DNA from: Nitrospirota bacterium
GTDB lineage: Bacteria > Nitrospirota > Nitrospiria > Nitrospirales > Nitrospiraceae
DNA: 64,000 bases
Direction of reading: 5' to 3'
NCBI GenBank assembly: GCA_040755395.1
Contig: JBFMAX010000011.1
Location: forward strand, 62,001 to 126,000
Below are positions 53,056-62,922 of this stretch, piece after piece. Both the position numbers and the translations under genes were made by a program. The notes beneath the pieces were generated by a model. That model was not told where the DNA came from, made no database searches, and worked only from the letters and a program-made list of their open reading frames with translations. Position 1 is the first letter of the stretch. Every line of letters starts with the position of its first letter.

Positions 53056-53078
53056 GACGAGAGACGAAGGAGGGTACG

Positions 53079-53477
53079 ATGGCATACAGCGAAAAAGTCG
53101 TCGATCATTTTAACAATCCGCGAAACATGGGGAGCTTCCCCAAGACCGACCAGGACGTGGGCACCGGCATCGTCGGCGCCCCGGAGTGCGGCGACGTGAT
53201 GAAGCTGCAGATCAAGGTGCAGAACGACACCATCGTGGACGCGAAGTTCAAGACGTTCGGCTGCGGATCAGCCATCGCCAGCTCGAGTCTGGCGACCGAA
53301 TGGCTTAAAGGCAAGACGCTCCAAGAAGCGGCCAAGATCAAGAACACCGATATCGTGCAGGAACTCAACCTGCCGCCGGTGAAGATCCACTGCTCGGTCC
53401 TGGCGGAGGACGCGATCAAGGCCGCGCTGGCGGACTATAAGAAGAAAGCGGAGGGAAAAGGCCAGCCATCCACGTAA
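53079..53477 (+). CDS. iscU: Fe-S cluster scaffold
   Basis: The 132-residue protein has the three conserved cysteines C37 (PECGDVM), C62 (FGCGSA) and C105 (IHCSVLAEDA) with D39, and LPPVK, the HscA recognition motif. It holds clusters while they are built from IscS sulfur. It follows iscS at 82 bp, behind a quasi-palindrome and an AAGGAGG site. Confidence 0.95.
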   Translation: MAYSEKVVDHFNNPRNMGSFPKTDQDVGTGIVGAPECGDVMKLQIKVQNDTIVDAKFKTFGCGSAIASSSLATEWLKGKTLQEAAKIKNTDIVQELNLPPVKIHCSVLAEDAIKAALADYKKKAEGKGQPST

Positions 53478-53517
53478 CCGATACCTGTAATCAGATTTCA
53501 GCAGCAAGGAGTGCGAC

Positions 53518-53874
53518 ATGGAGACACCCAACACGACAGCCCAGATCCCGGTGGTCACGCTGAGCGAGTCCGCGCTGAAGGAAGTGAAGCGGCTGATGAA
53601 CGTCCAAGGTCTGACGGAAGGCGGCCTGCGGCTGGGCGTCAAAGGCGGGGGCTGTTCGGGGCTGAGCTACACGATCAACTTCGACGACAAGATCGGCCAG
53701 TATGACACGGTGTACGAGTTCGACGGCGTCAAGGTGATCGTGGATGCGAAGAGCGCCATTTATCTGCAGGGCACGCAACTGGATTTTCAGAAGGACCTCA
53801 TGGGCGGTCAGTTCAAGTTCGTCAATCCGAACGCGCAGAAGACCTGCGGGTGCGGGGAGTCATTCTCGGCCTGA
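53518..53874 (+). CDS. iscA: HesB/IscA-family A-type carrier
   Basis: The 118-residue protein has C46 in VKGGGCSGLSY and C110-G-C112 in KTCGCGESF, the three ligands of A-type carriers. It takes clusters from IscU to apo-proteins. The position between iscU and hscB matches iscA in the ISC operon; ErpA-like use is also possible. Confidence 0.92.
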   Translation: METPNTTAQIPVVTLSESALKEVKRLMNVQGLTEGGLRLGVKGGGCSGLSYTINFDDKIGQYDTVYEFDGVKVIVDAKSAIYLQGTQLDFQKDLMGGQFKFVNPNAQKTCGCGESFSA

Positions 53875-53889
53875 TAGGCGGACAACCGG

Positions 53890-53971
53890 ATAGCTAATAG
53901 CAAGTAGCTGCTTCCCGGGTTGAAAGCACCGGCGCCCCAGGATGCGACCCCTGCTACGTGCTATTAGCTAT
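53890..53971. repeat. Perfect 13-bp inverted repeat ATAGCTAATAGCA with AGTAGC extension
   Basis: ATAGCTAATAGCA (53890-53902) and TGCTATTAGCTAT (53959-53971) are exact complements, and the inner agtagc/gctacg extend the stem partly. The spacer is 56 bp. The right arm lies within the first codons of the longest possible hscB frame, which favours a later start for hscB. Confidence 0.65.
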
Positions 53972-54010
53972 TCGCGTGTCTGGCCGGGGTTTGTGTTGTC
54001 GAAAGGCGTC

Positions 54011-54733
54011 ATGCAGCAAGGTCAGAAGGCATCCAGTCCGCGCACCGAACTCCAGATGGCGCGCAGCATGTGCTGGCACTGCCAATCGGAGATCAGCGGG
54101 GAGTATTTCTGCGAACGGTGCGTGAAGGTGCAACCTGTCTCCAAGGAGATGGATTACTTTACCTGTTTGGGTCTTCCGCGTCGTCTGAACATCGATCCCG
54201 ACCAACTTGAAGCCAAGTTTTATGAATTAAGCCGCATGTTTCATCCGGATTTCTACCAGAGCAAGACCGAAACCGAGCGGGCGATCAGCCTCAACAATTC
54301 CGCGTTGTTGAACACCGCTTACCGGACGCTGAAGGATCCCGTCCAGCGGGCCGAGTATCTGCTTCGCTTGGAAGCGGGCTCCGCGAAAGAGATCCGCACC
54401 TCCCCGCCGGCCGATTTGTTCGAAGAGATTCTGGCTCTTCAGGAAGACCTCGAAGAGTTCCGGTCCGCCTCCTCCGATCGACCGCCCGACGAGCTTGAGC
54501 CCCTGCGGGCCAAGCTGGAAGCGGACCGGAAGACGCTGGACCGACGCCGGGCCGAAATGGAAGCCCGGCTGTTCGAGCTGTTCACCGCGTGGGACGCGCT
54601 GCAGGATCGCGGAGAAGCCACCGACCAGCTCCGCAAGGAGCGGGAAGCGATCCTCAAAGAAATGCGGGAGATTCTGTCCAACCGCACGTACGTCAGCAAC
54701 ATCGTCAACGACCTCGTCGCGACCATCGGATAA
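54011..54733 (+). CDS. hscB: J-type co-chaperone with N-terminal zinc motif
   Basis: From the ATG at 54011 the protein is 240 aa. An N-terminal CWHC...CERC pair (Cys near residues 19-37) is followed by a J-domain with the HPD in MFHPDFYQSK and a long coiled C-terminus. HscB binds IscU and stimulates HscA. The zinc-binding start resembles the eukaryotic HSC20 and some bacterial HscB. A frame from 53942 would run through the inverted repeat, and ATG at 54056 is another option. Confidence 0.88.
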   Translation: MQQGQKASSPRTELQMARSMCWHCQSEISGEYFCERCVKVQPVSKEMDYFTCLGLPRRLNIDPDQLEAKFYELSRMFHPDFYQSKTETERAISLNNSALLNTAYRTLKDPVQRAEYLLRLEAGSAKEIRTSPPADLFEEILALQEDLEEFRSASSDRPPDELEPLRAKLEADRKTLDRRRAEMEARLFELFTAWDALQDRGEATDQLRKEREAILKEMREILSNRTYVSNIVNDLVATIG

Positions 54734-54742
54734 GACTTCGCT

Positions 54743-56563
54743 ATGGCACGCATCGTCGGCATCGATCTCGGCACGACCAACTCGTTGGTCGCTTACATGG
54801 ACGCCGGCCGGCCGAAGGTCATCCCCGGGCGGAACGGCCGCACCCTGGTCCCCTCCGTCGTCGCCATGACCGACAACGGGCTCATCGTCGGCGACCCGGC
54901 CAAGGACTACCTGATCCGCAGTCCGGAGCGGACGATCTATTCGGTGAAGCGCTTCATGGGGAAAGGCCTCGCCGATGTCCGGGACGAACTCGCCTACTTT
55001 CCCTACGCACTCCACGAACAGGGCGGTGTGATCCGCATCCAGATCGGCGAGAAGAGTTACTCCCCGCCGCAAATCTCCGCCATGGTCCTGAAAGAATTGA
55101 AGCAGCGGGCGGAAGCCTACTTGGGCGAGAGCATCACCAAGGCCGTGATCACCGTGCCGGCCTACTTCAACGACAGCCAGCGACAGGCGACGAAGGACGC
55201 CGGCATGATCGCCGGGCTGGAAGTCCTGCGGATCATCAACGAGCCCACGGCGGCGTCGCTCGCGTACGGCCTCCAGAAGCGGACCCAGGGAGTGATCGCC
55301 GTCTACGATCTGGGCGGCGGCACGTTCGACATTTCGATCCTCAAACTGAAGAACGGCATCTTCGAAGTGCTGGCGACGAACGGCGACACCCATCTCGGCG
55401 GCGACGACTTCGACCGCCGCATCGCCGATCTGATCCTGAAGCAGGTGCGGGAACAGCGCCGGCTGGACCTGGACGCCTACCCCGACACGATCCAAGCGGT
55501 CCGGCTGGAGGCGGAACGGGCCAAGATTCGATTATCCGACGAGCGCAAGACCACCGTGGTGATCGATCTGCCGAACGGCAGAGGACAATTCGAGTTGGAG
55601 CTGACGCGCGACCAGGTGGAATCGCTGACGACAGATCTGGTCGAGCGGACGCTCGGGCCCTGTCGGCAGGCGCTGAAGGATGCGGGGCTCACGCCGGCGG
55701 ACATCGACGAAGTGGTGCTGGTCGGCGGCGCGACACGCATGCCGCTGGTGCGCCAGCGGGTTCAGGCCTTGTTCGGCAAGGTGCCGCACAGCGAGCTGAA
55801 TCCCGACGAGGTGGTCGCGCTGGGCGCGGCCGTCCAAGCGGACATTCTGAGCGGCGGCACTCAGGACATGCTGTTGCTCGACGTCACGCCGCTGTCGTTG
55901 GGGATCGAGACGATGGGCGGGGTGATGAGCATCCTGATCCGCCGCAATACCACGATCCCGGCCAGCGCCAAGGAAATGTTCACCACTTATGTGGACGGCC
56001 AGACGTCCGTCGACATTCACATCCTGCAAGGAGAGCGGGAACTGGCCAAAGACAACCGCAGCTTGGCCCGCTTCCAGTTGAAAGTGCCACCGCTGCCCGC
56101 CGGCATTCCGCGCATCGAGGTCACGTTCCTGATCGACGCGAACGGAATTCTCAACGTCTCCGCGCGCGATGTGCGGACCGGCGAGACCCAATCGATCCAG
56201 GTGAAACCGTCCTACGGGCTCACCGATGAAGAAGTCGAACGGATGATCGGCGAATCATTCAAATTCGCGGCCGAAGATCTGAAAGCGCGCCAGGTGATCG
56301 AGGCCCGGACGGAGGCCGAGGCTATTCTCAAGGCGACCGACAAAGCCCTCAAGCATGGCGGACACCTCATCAGCGCCGATGAAATCGCCGCGATCAAGGC
56401 GGCCGTGGCGACGCTGGAGTCCGCCAAGGCGACGGAAGAACACCAAGCCATCCGCGCCCGGATTGCGGATGTCGAGAAGGCCACACACCATCTCGCGGAG
56501 GTGCTGATGGACACGGCGCTGAAAGAAGCGCTCGAAAACAAGAAACTCTCGGAGTTGCCGTGA
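54743..56563 (+). CDS. hscA: Hsp70-family chaperone HscA
   Basis: The 606-residue chaperone has VGIDLGTTNSLVAYMD, AVITVPAYFNDSQRQATKDAG, NEPTAASLAYGL, IAVYDLGGGTFDISIL and VLVGGATRMPLVRQ, the Hsp70 ATPase motifs. The context next to hscB and iscX identifies it as HscA rather than DnaK; it is shorter than DnaK at the C-terminus. It drives cluster release from IscU. Confidence 0.9.
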   Translation: MARIVGIDLGTTNSLVAYMDAGRPKVIPGRNGRTLVPSVVAMTDNGLIVGDPAKDYLIRSPERTIYSVKRFMGKGLADVRDELAYFPYALHEQGGVIRIQIGEKSYSPPQISAMVLKELKQRAEAYLGESITKAVITVPAYFNDSQRQATKDAGMIAGLEVLRIINEPTAASLAYGLQKRTQGVIAVYDLGGGTFDISILKLKNGIFEVLATNGDTHLGGDDFDRRIADLILKQVREQRRLDLDAYPDTIQAVRLEAERAKIRLSDERKTTVVIDLPNGRGQFELELTRDQVESLTTDLVERTLGPCRQALKDAGLTPADIDEVVLVGGATRMPLVRQRVQALFGKVPHSELNPDEVVALGAAVQADILSGGTQDMLLLDVTPLSLGIETMGGVMSILIRRNTTIPASAKEMFTTYVDGQTSVDIHILQGERELAKDNRSLARFQLKVPPLPAGIPRIEVTFLIDANGILNVSARDVRTGETQSIQVKPSYGLTDEEVERMIGESFKFAAEDLKARQVIEARTEAEAILKATDKALKHGGHLISADEIAAIKAAVATLESAKATEEHQAIRARIADVEKATHHLAEVLMDTALKEALENKKLSELP

Positions 56564-56572
56564 TAGGGCATG

Positions 56573-56643
56573 GGGCCAGGGGCGAGAGGCAAGGGATAAG
56601 AAGGGCGACGCCCCGGGCCTCTCGCTTCGTGCCTCTAGCCTAG
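56573..56643. repeat. Intergenic quasi-palindrome of GCGAGAGGC/GCCTCTCGC words
   Basis: The left arm ggggcgagaggcaagggat and right arm gggcctctcgcttcgtgcct are partly complementary around gacgcccc. The unit lies between hscA and iscX and resembles the one at 6676-6791 in vocabulary. Confidence 0.6.
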
Positions 56644-56651
56644 GAGTCGCT

Positions 56652-56864
56652 ATGGATCTGAAGTGGCAGGACGCAGAGGAGATCGCGATTCGCTTGTTGG
56701 AAACTCACCCGGATACCGACCCACTGACGGTCCGCTTCACGGACCTGCACGCCTGGATCGTCGCGTTACCGGAGTTCAAGGACGATCCCAAAAGGTCGAA
56801 CGAGAAAATTCTGGAAGCGATCCAGATGGCCTGGCACGAGGAATACCAGGACGCCAAGTCGTAG
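56652..56864 (+). CDS. iscX: Fe-S assembly protein IscX
   Basis: The 70-residue acidic protein has MDLKWQDAEEIAIRLLET, VRFTDLHAWIVALPEF and DDPKRSNEKILEAIQMAW, matching IscX of E. coli (LKWTDxxEI, NEKILEAI). IscX binds IscS and modulates frataxin-like regulation. It is the end of the isc operon. Confidence 0.93.
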   Translation: MDLKWQDAEEIAIRLLETHPDTDPLTVRFTDLHAWIVALPEFKDDPKRSNEKILEAIQMAWHEEYQDAKS

Positions 56865-56897
56865 CTGTTCCCGCAACCCGCCGGAGTCGCTCGCCTC

Positions 56898-59300
56898 TCA
56901 GTTCGGTGTATCAGGGTGACCGCCTTCCTCGACCGCCGGTTGTCCCTCCGGGATCTGGTCCAGCTTATAGAATTCGGTCGGATCGAGGCGCTGGGGCGCG
57001 ACCTGCGTCGGTTCCGTTCCCTTTGCAAACAATTCGACGGTGCCCTGTTCCACTTGGTCGGAGGTCAGCAGGCCGGTTGAAGGATCCACTTTCACGAAGA
57101 CCACGTCGTCCGGAATCGTGAACGGCACGACCGGCAGTTGTTTGAGCGCTTCTTTCATGAAGTCGATCCAGATCGGCAAGGAGGCATGGGCGCCGGATTC
57201 GGTCTCGCCGAGCGGTCGCCGGTCGTCGAAGCCGACCCAGGTTCCCGCCGCCAGATTCGGCGTGGCGCCGATGAACCAGGCGTCCGTGTAATCATTGGTC
57301 GTGCCGGTCTTGCCCGCCACCGGCCGGCCAATGGACTTCGCCAGCTGGCCGGTCCCCCGTTGAACGACGTCTTCCATCATATTCGTAATGAGATAGGCGG
57401 TTTCCTTGGGGATGGCCTGGCGAGGCTCAGGCACGGTTTCTTCCAACGTGCGACCGGTGTTGTCTTTCACGCTGGCAATGGCATAGGGCTCGACGCGCAC
57501 GCCCTGATTGACGAACACCCCGTAGGCCGACACCAGTTCCACCAGGCTGACGCTGCTGGAGCCCAGGGCGAGCGACAGGTCCGGGGTCAAGGGACTGACA
57601 ATGCCGACCGATCGGGCGAATTCGATCACGTTCCGCACACCGACTCTCTCCAACAGCCGGACCGTCGCCAGGTTGCGCGAGTGAATGAGCGCCTCTCGCA
57701 AGCTGATCATGCCGAAGAAGCGCCGCTCGTAATTCTCCGGCTTCCAGATTTTCTCTTCGTCTTCCTGCTCGTAGACCACCGGTGCATCGAGCACCAACGT
57801 CGCCGGGCTCATCCCTTGGCTCAGGGCCGTCGCGTAAATGATCGGCTTGAACGCCGAACCGGGCTGACGATGGGCCATGACCGCGCGGTTGTACTCGCTC
57901 CGGCTGAAGTCGAAGCCGCCGACCATCGCGCGGATGGCGCCGGTCCTGGGATCGATCGCCACGAGCCCGCCCTCGACGATCGGCGTCTGCTCCAGCCGCA
58001 GATGCACGAGGTCGCGATCGACCTTCTTGACGGCGACTTCGATCACATCTCCCGGCTTGAGCAGTTGCTTCGGGTTTTGCACCAGCACGAAGTCCTTGGT
58101 CGGATCCCGGCCCTTCAGCCGCCGCTTCGCCCACGCCATATCGTCGAACGAGAGCCGCCCAATCCCCGTGCCGATGTGGACCAGCACATGGTCTTTGCCG
58201 ACCTTGGTGACCATGCCTTCCATCATGTCCCCTTCCTTCAACATCTGGGACACGGCCGGCGGGGTTGCGGTCAACGTCGCGAGATCGACGGTCCGGAGCG
58301 GTCCGCGCCACCCCTGCCGCTTATCCAGATCGCGGAGTCCGTTGCGAACGGCGGCTTCGGCGGCCCTCTGCATCTCGACGTTCAGCGTCGTGAAGACCTC
58401 CAATCCGCCCTTGTACACCATCGCTTCGCCATACTTGGCGACCAGAAGCTGTCTGACATGCTCGATGAAATAGGGCGCGATCTGCTCCGCGCCGGGCCGG
58501 CGGAACGCCAATGGCTCCGCCGCCGCTTGTTCCCGCTCTTCGGGCGTGATGAACCCCGCTTCTTCCATGCGGGCCAGCACGTGTTCCTGCCGCTTTTTCG
58601 CCCGCTCCGGCGCTTTGAAGGGCGAATAGGCGCTCGGCGATTTAGGCATGCCGGCGAGAAACGCCGCTTCCGCGAGCGTCACTTTCGGCAGATCTTTTCC
58701 GAAATAGGTCTGCGCCGCGGCCGCGACTCCGTAAGCGCCCTGCCCGAAGTAAATCTGGTTCAGGTACATCTCCAGAATCTGTTCCTTGGTCAGCACCAAC
58801 TCCATCTTGTACGCAAGGATCAATTCCTTGAGCTTGCGCTCGAACGTCCGTTCGGACGAGAGAAACAGGGATCGCGCGAGTTGCTGCGTGATGGTGCTCG
58901 CGCCTTCGACCCTGCCGCCTCGCCGGAGGTTGGTCCAGGCCGCGCGCAAGATCCCGACGACGTCAAGGCCCGGATGCTCGAAAAAGCGCGCGTCCTCCAC
59001 GGCGATGACGGCCTGGATCAGAGGTTTGGGAATCTCCTGGAGCGGCGTCAGCAGGCGACGCTCGATGAAGAATTGTCCGATGATCTGCCGGTCATCCGAA
59101 TAGACGCGGGTGACCAGGCTGGGCTGGTAGTTCTGCAGCGGATCGAGCGGCGGCAGGTCTTGCGAAAAATACCACAGCACACCGGCGGCGGAACCGCCAG
59201 CCAGAAACACCATGGCCGTCCCAGCCAACAGGACGATGTGCCACCACGCCCATCGTCGGGGCCGCTCCCGAACCTCGATGAACCGATCGCTGTCAGGCAC
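56898..59300 (-). CDS. mrcA: Penicillin-binding protein 1A (bifunctional)
   Basis: The 800-residue protein has one N-terminal membrane helix (LAGTAMVFLAGGSAAGVLWYF). The glycosyltransferase domain has EDARFFEHPGLD (catalytic Glu) and GASTITQQLARSLFLS; the transpeptidase domain has PGSAFKP (SxxK), SRN and KTGTTNDYTDAWFIG (KTG). An OB-like domain is inserted around residue 340-440. It makes and crosslinks peptidoglycan. A long open frame on the other strand is a shadow. Confidence 0.93.
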   Translation of the reverse strand: MPDSDRFIEVRERPRRWAWWHIVLLAGTAMVFLAGGSAAGVLWYFSQDLPPLDPLQNYQPSLVTRVYSDDRQIIGQFFIERRLLTPLQEIPKPLIQAVIAVEDARFFEHPGLDVVGILRAAWTNLRRGGRVEGASTITQQLARSLFLSSERTFERKLKELILAYKMELVLTKEQILEMYLNQIYFGQGAYGVAAAAQTYFGKDLPKVTLAEAAFLAGMPKSPSAYSPFKAPERAKKRQEHVLARMEEAGFITPEEREQAAAEPLAFRRPGAEQIAPYFIEHVRQLLVAKYGEAMVYKGGLEVFTTLNVEMQRAAEAAVRNGLRDLDKRQGWRGPLRTVDLATLTATPPAVSQMLKEGDMMEGMVTKVGKDHVLVHIGTGIGRLSFDDMAWAKRRLKGRDPTKDFVLVQNPKQLLKPGDVIEVAVKKVDRDLVHLRLEQTPIVEGGLVAIDPRTGAIRAMVGGFDFSRSEYNRAVMAHRQPGSAFKPIIYATALSQGMSPATLVLDAPVVYEQEDEEKIWKPENYERRFFGMISLREALIHSRNLATVRLLERVGVRNVIEFARSVGIVSPLTPDLSLALGSSSVSLVELVSAYGVFVNQGVRVEPYAIASVKDNTGRTLEETVPEPRQAIPKETAYLITNMMEDVVQRGTGQLAKSIGRPVAGKTGTTNDYTDAWFIGATPNLAAGTWVGFDDRRPLGETESGAHASLPIWIDFMKEALKQLPVVPFTIPDDVVFVKVDPSTGLLTSDQVEQGTVELFAKGTEPTQVAPQRLDPTEFYKLDQIPEGQPAVEEGGHPDTPN

Positions 59301-59547
59301 GCGAACGAATCTCCAGAGAGGATGGACACGGGGGGATGTGAACGATAATCAACCATACAATGCATGTTCTAAAAACTCAAGCGACAGGCGGTTCCCGATC
59401 CAGTTCTGAGCGATGAGCGCTGAGTGCGGTTGACGCCCAAGAAACCCGGAAAGGCGGCCTTGTTCCGCAGGAGGCCGTTCGGGTATAGTGCTTCGACGCC
59501 TTCACTGCGAGGCGTCTTTTTTTGGAGAGAGGAGCCCGGCTCGATTC

Positions 59548-61437
59548 ATGACCCAACACGCGCCCTCCGGTGTTCAGCCAAGCGCCCGACGCGCTCCTCA
59601 CGGGCGTCGGGCCGACATCCGTAACGTCGCTATCATCGCCCATGTGGACCACGGCAAGACCACCCTGGTCGACGCCCTACTCCGCCAGACGCACGCGCAC
59701 CGCAAGATCGACGACATGGGCGAACGGATTCTCGACTCGATGGACCAGGAGCGCGAGCGCGGCATCACGATCCGCGCCAAGAACGCGAGCATCATCTATA
59801 AGGGCGTCAAGATCAATATCGTGGACACGCCGGGGCATGCGGACTTCGGCGGCGAAGTCGAGCGGACGCTGCGCATGGTGGACGGCGTGCTGCTCCTGGT
59901 GGATGCGAAGGAAGGACCGATGCCGCAGACCACCTTCGTGCTCCGCAAGGCCCTGTCGCTGGGTCACAAGGCGATCGTGGTCATCAATAAGATCGACCGG
60001 CCGGACGCGGTCGTGGATGATGTGCTCAACCGCACCTTCGACCTCTTCGTCCACCTGGGCGCCGCCGACGAACAGCTCGACTTCCCGATCGTGTATACCG
60101 CCGCCATCAAAGGCGTCGCCACCCTGGACGTCAACAAGCCCGGCTCGGACATCACGCCTCTGCTCGACACGATCCTGGACCGGATTCCCGCTCCCGCGAT
60201 CAGCGCCGATGCGCCGTTGCAGATTCTGGTCCTTGCGCTGGCTTATGACGCCTACAAGGGCAAGTTGGGGATCGGGAAAATTCAGTCCGGGTCCATCGCC
60301 CGTCGTCAGAACGTCGTCCGGATCACACGCGACGGGACCCACGTTTCCGGCAAGGTTACGGAGCTGGCGGTCTTCTCCGGTCTCGAGCGCATGGACGTGG
60401 AGCAGGCCGAGGCAGGGGAGATTGTCGCGGTCGCCGGCCTGCCCGACATCGGCATCGGAGAAACCATCGCCGACGCCGAGCACCCGATCGCGCTGCCGAC
60501 GGTGTCCATCGACGAGCCGACGGTCCAGATGACCTTCTCGGTGAACAACAGCCCCTTCGCCGGACGGGAAGGCAGGTTCCTCACGTCGCGACACCTGCGG
60601 GAACGGCTGTTCAAGGAATTGGAAACCAACGTCTCGCTGCGCGTGCAGGAAACCCAGAGCCCGGACCGGTTCCTGGTGGCCGGCCGCGGCGAGTTGCACC
60701 TCGCCGTCCTGATCGAGCAGATGCGGCGGGAAGGTTACGAACTTCAGGTCTCTCAGCCGGAAGTGATCCTGCACCATGAAGGCGGGCAGGTCTTCGAGCC
60801 CTACGAAGAACTGGCCGTACAGGTCCCGTCGGAATACCAGGGTGCGGTAATCGAAGAGATCGGCCGGCGGCGCGGCGAACTCCGACATATGAAACTGGTC
60901 CATGCCGACGGCGCCGCGAGCGAGATGCACCTGGAGTATCACATTCCCACGCGCGGCATCATCGGCCTCAAGAACGCCCTCCTGGCCAAGACCCGCGGCA
61001 CCGTCATCATGCACCATGTGTTCAAGGGTTACGAGCCGATGGACGACCGCGCGCCGGTGGTGGCGCCGCACGGATCGCTGGTCGCGTTCGAGGACGGGGT
61101 CAGCACGGCCTACGCGCTGTTCATGACGCAGGAACGAGGGACCCTTTTCATCGGACCCGGCGTCGAGGTCTATCAAGGCATGGTCGTCGGCGAGAACAGC
61201 CGCGATGAAGACCTTGACGTGAACGTGTGCAAGACCAAGCATCTGACGAACATGCGCGCCTCCGGCTCGGACGACGCGCTGATCCTCACGCCGCCCAGGC
61301 AGATGACGCTGGAGTTTGCGCTCGAATACATCGGACCCGACGAGTTGGTCGAGGTCACGCCGGCGAGCCTCCGCATCCGCAAGCACCTCCTCAATCCTGA
61401 AGACCGGCGAAAGGCCCGCAAGGATCGGAAGAGTTGA
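59548..61437 (+). CDS. typA: Ribosome-associated GTPase TypA/BipA
   Basis: The ATG at 59548 follows GGAGAGAGGAG and gives 629 aa with a short Arg-rich leader. G-domain motifs are AHVDHGKTT (G1), [13 protein letters not shown] (G3) and NKIDRP (G4). The C-terminal BipA portion includes [19 protein letters not shown] and [15 protein letters not shown]. It is an EF-G-like factor for 50S assembly and stress. Its TGA overlaps the TTG start of the next gene. Confidence 0.94.
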   Translation: MTQHAPSGVQPSARRAPHGRRADIRNVAIIAHVDHGKTTLVDALLRQTHAHRKIDDMGERILDSMDQERERGITIRAKNASIIYKGVKINIVDTPGHADFGGEVERTLRMVDGVLLLVDAKEGPMPQTTFVLRKALSLGHKAIVVINKIDRPDAVVDDVLNRTFDLFVHLGAADEQLDFPIVYTAAIKGVATLDVNKPGSDITPLLDTILDRIPAPAISADAPLQILVLALAYDAYKGKLGIGKIQSGSIARRQNVVRITRDGTHVSGKVTELAVFSGLERMDVEQAEAGEIVAVAGLPDIGIGETIADAEHPIALPTVSIDEPTVQMTFSVNNSPFAGREGRFLTSRHLRERLFKELETNVSLRVQETQSPDRFLVAGRGELHLAVLIEQMRREGYELQVSQPEVILHHEGGQVFEPYEELAVQVPSEYQGAVIEEIGRRRGELRHMKLVHADGAASEMHLEYHIPTRGIIGLKNALLAKTRGTVIMHHVFKGYEPMDDRAPVVAPHGSLVAFEDGVSTAYALFMTQERGTLFIGPGVEVYQGMVVGENSRDEDLDVNVCKTKHLTNMRASGSDDALILTPPRQMTLEFALEYIGPDELVEVTPASLRIRKHLLNPEDRRKARKDRKS

Positions 61438-62204
61438 AGATCCGGCGCAAGCTCCCCAAGCTCTCCGCCGCCCGGCCGCTGTACGTGGTCGGCTACACGT
61501 TCCCGGCCCCGCCGAGCGAGGCTCTGCAGCGCCGGTATGACATGGAATACGGCGGCCCGCTCCGGCTCACACCGGAATCCGGCAGGCCCCAGATCGATCG
61601 CGCGCATGAGACGCTCGTCGCCACCCATGGACCCTGGCGCGCCCGCATCAGCCTCGCGCTCCCGGACGAGGACGCGAGCCAATGGAGCGAACGGCTGGAC
61701 TGGCGCCATTCCCACATCGGTCTCTTGGCGGCGACCGGCATGACGCCGGCCAACGCCGTGGACACGATCCTCATGACCGCGCGCTTGGCCCGGGAATTCA
61801 CCTTGCTGACCGACGGCACGGCCTACGATGTCGCCGCTCAGGCGTATCTGAATCCTTCCGATTGGAAGGACCTCGACCTGACCTCGTTCCACAGCGCCGA
61901 CCATGTCCGCGTCGCGCAGGCTGAGGCCGAGCAGCCCGGGGCCGACTGGTTTCACACGCTCGGGCTGAGCAAGTTCGGCCTGGATGAGATCGAAATGTTC
62001 CAGCCCCTCGGTCTTCCCGGCGCGCCGGTGACGGAGTTGCTGAGGGAACTCGCCGACGAACTGATCCGTCGCGGCCGGACTCCCAAGGTCGGCGACGTCA
62101 TTGAGAGCCCGTTTCTCTCCCGGTCCGTTCAAGTGGTCCGACACCGAACCGCTTCGCCCGCCGGCACGCTGTTGATTCTCCGCGAAATACAGCCGGTTCC
62201 CTGA
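61434..62204 (+). CDS. Conserved-looking protein of unknown function
   Basis: A TTG start overlapping the typA stop (TTGA) gives 256 aa, with GGAAG upstream. The protein has KLSAARPLYVVGYTFPAPPSEALQRRYDMEYGGP, then DWRHSHIGLLAATGMTP and VGDVIESPFLSRSVQVVRH. No known domain, signal or membrane helix is visible. Translational coupling to typA is the only hint to role. Later ATGs exist, so the start may be internal. Confidence 0.6.
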   Translation: MKIRRKLPKLSAARPLYVVGYTFPAPPSEALQRRYDMEYGGPLRLTPESGRPQIDRAHETLVATHGPWRARISLALPDEDASQWSERLDWRHSHIGLLAATGMTPANAVDTILMTARLAREFTLLTDGTAYDVAAQAYLNPSDWKDLDLTSFHSADHVRVAQAEAEQPGADWFHTLGLSKFGLDEIEMFQPLGLPGAPVTELLRELADELIRRGRTPKVGDVIESPFLSRSVQVVRHRTASPAGTLLILREIQPVP

Positions 62205-62288
62205 GCGGTCGCTCTAACCCCTCGGTTTCTCATCGGACTTTCCCGTTTGCGTACGGACTTCCCCTCTCAGGCTAGGGCTTTTGGCCCG

Positions 62289-62317
62289 TTGACAAACTTT
62301 CAGGCTGCGTGTTACCA
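62289..62317 (+). promoter_or_regulatory. Candidate promoter of the peroxiredoxin gene
   Basis: TTGACA (62289-62294) lies 17 bp before TTACCA (62312-62317). The leader to the ATG is about 55 bp and ends with AAGGAGG (62366-62372), a strong ribosome site. The -10 is poor, so this is tentative. Confidence 0.4.
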
Positions 62318-62377
62318 ACTTTTCATCCGCAGTTTCGGGCTTTCCCTTGAAAAGTTTAACCCGAGAAGGAGGACGCA

Positions 62378-62851
62378 ATGGCTACCGATGTGGCACCCGA
62401 GATTAAAGTGGGCGATACGGCGCCGGACTTCACCTTGAAAGATCAGGATCAGAAAGACGTGAAGCTGAGCGACTACCGGGGCAAGAAAAATGTCGTGCTG
62501 TGTTTTTATCCGCTCGATTGGAGCCCGGTCTGTACCAACGAAAACAAGTGCCTGACCGATGATTTCCCCAGCTTCCAAAGCGTCAACGCGGAAGTCTTCG
62601 GCATCAGCACGGACAGCTTCTTTTCGCACAAGGCCTGGGCGGACTCGCTCGGGTTAAAACACCGCTTGCTGGCCGATATGCACCGAGAGGTCTGCAAGAA
62701 ATACGGCCTGTATTTCGAGCCGTTGAACTGCGCAAAACGCGCGACCGTGATCGTGGACAAGAACGGCAAGGTGGCGTACGTGAAGGTGCAGGAGATCAAG
62801 ACGGCGCGCGACGACAAGGAAATTCTGGAGGCGCTCAAGAAGCTGAACTAA
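62378..62851 (+). CDS. Peroxiredoxin (AhpC/TSA, BCP-like)
   Basis: The 157-residue protein has [16 protein letters not shown]: Pro45, Ser49 and Cys52 form the active site PxxxSxxC. Cys58 lies six residues on, close to the resolving-Cys position of BCP-type enzymes (which use C-x4-C), and Cys42 and Cys118 are extra. [16 protein letters not shown] and [15 protein letters not shown] match the family. It reduces peroxides with a thioredoxin donor; a thioredoxin-like gene follows. Confidence 0.88.
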   Translation: MATDVAPEIKVGDTAPDFTLKDQDQKDVKLSDYRGKKNVVLCFYPLDWSPVCTNENKCLTDDFPSFQSVNAEVFGISTDSFFSHKAWADSLGLKHRLLADMHREVCKKYGLYFEPLNCAKRATVIVDKNGKVAYVKVQEIKTARDDKEILEALKKLN

Positions 62852-62871
62852 GTCGGGAAGGACTGCGCGAC

Positions 62872-62913
62872 GAGGACTGAGAGGGCGACGGCTCGGCCGG
62901 CCCCTCAGTCCTC
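62872..62913. repeat. Hairpin between the peroxiredoxin and thioredoxin-like genes
   Basis: GAGGACTGAGAGGG (62872-62885) and CCCCTCAGTCCTC (62901-62913) pair over about 12 bases with an inner ggctcggccgg. It ends 10 bp before the next ATG. No T-run follows, so it may be an attenuating or stabilising structure. Confidence 0.55.
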
Positions 62914-62922
62914 GGCACTGAA

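Noticed and set aside
57138-59348. A 736-codon open frame opposite PBP1A
   Set aside because: It is antisense to a gene with all PBP motifs, is rich in Arg/His/Gln, and has no family pattern. High GC makes such shadows common.
59677-61386. A 569-codon frame opposite typA
   Set aside because: It is antisense to all GTPase motifs and has no known domain.
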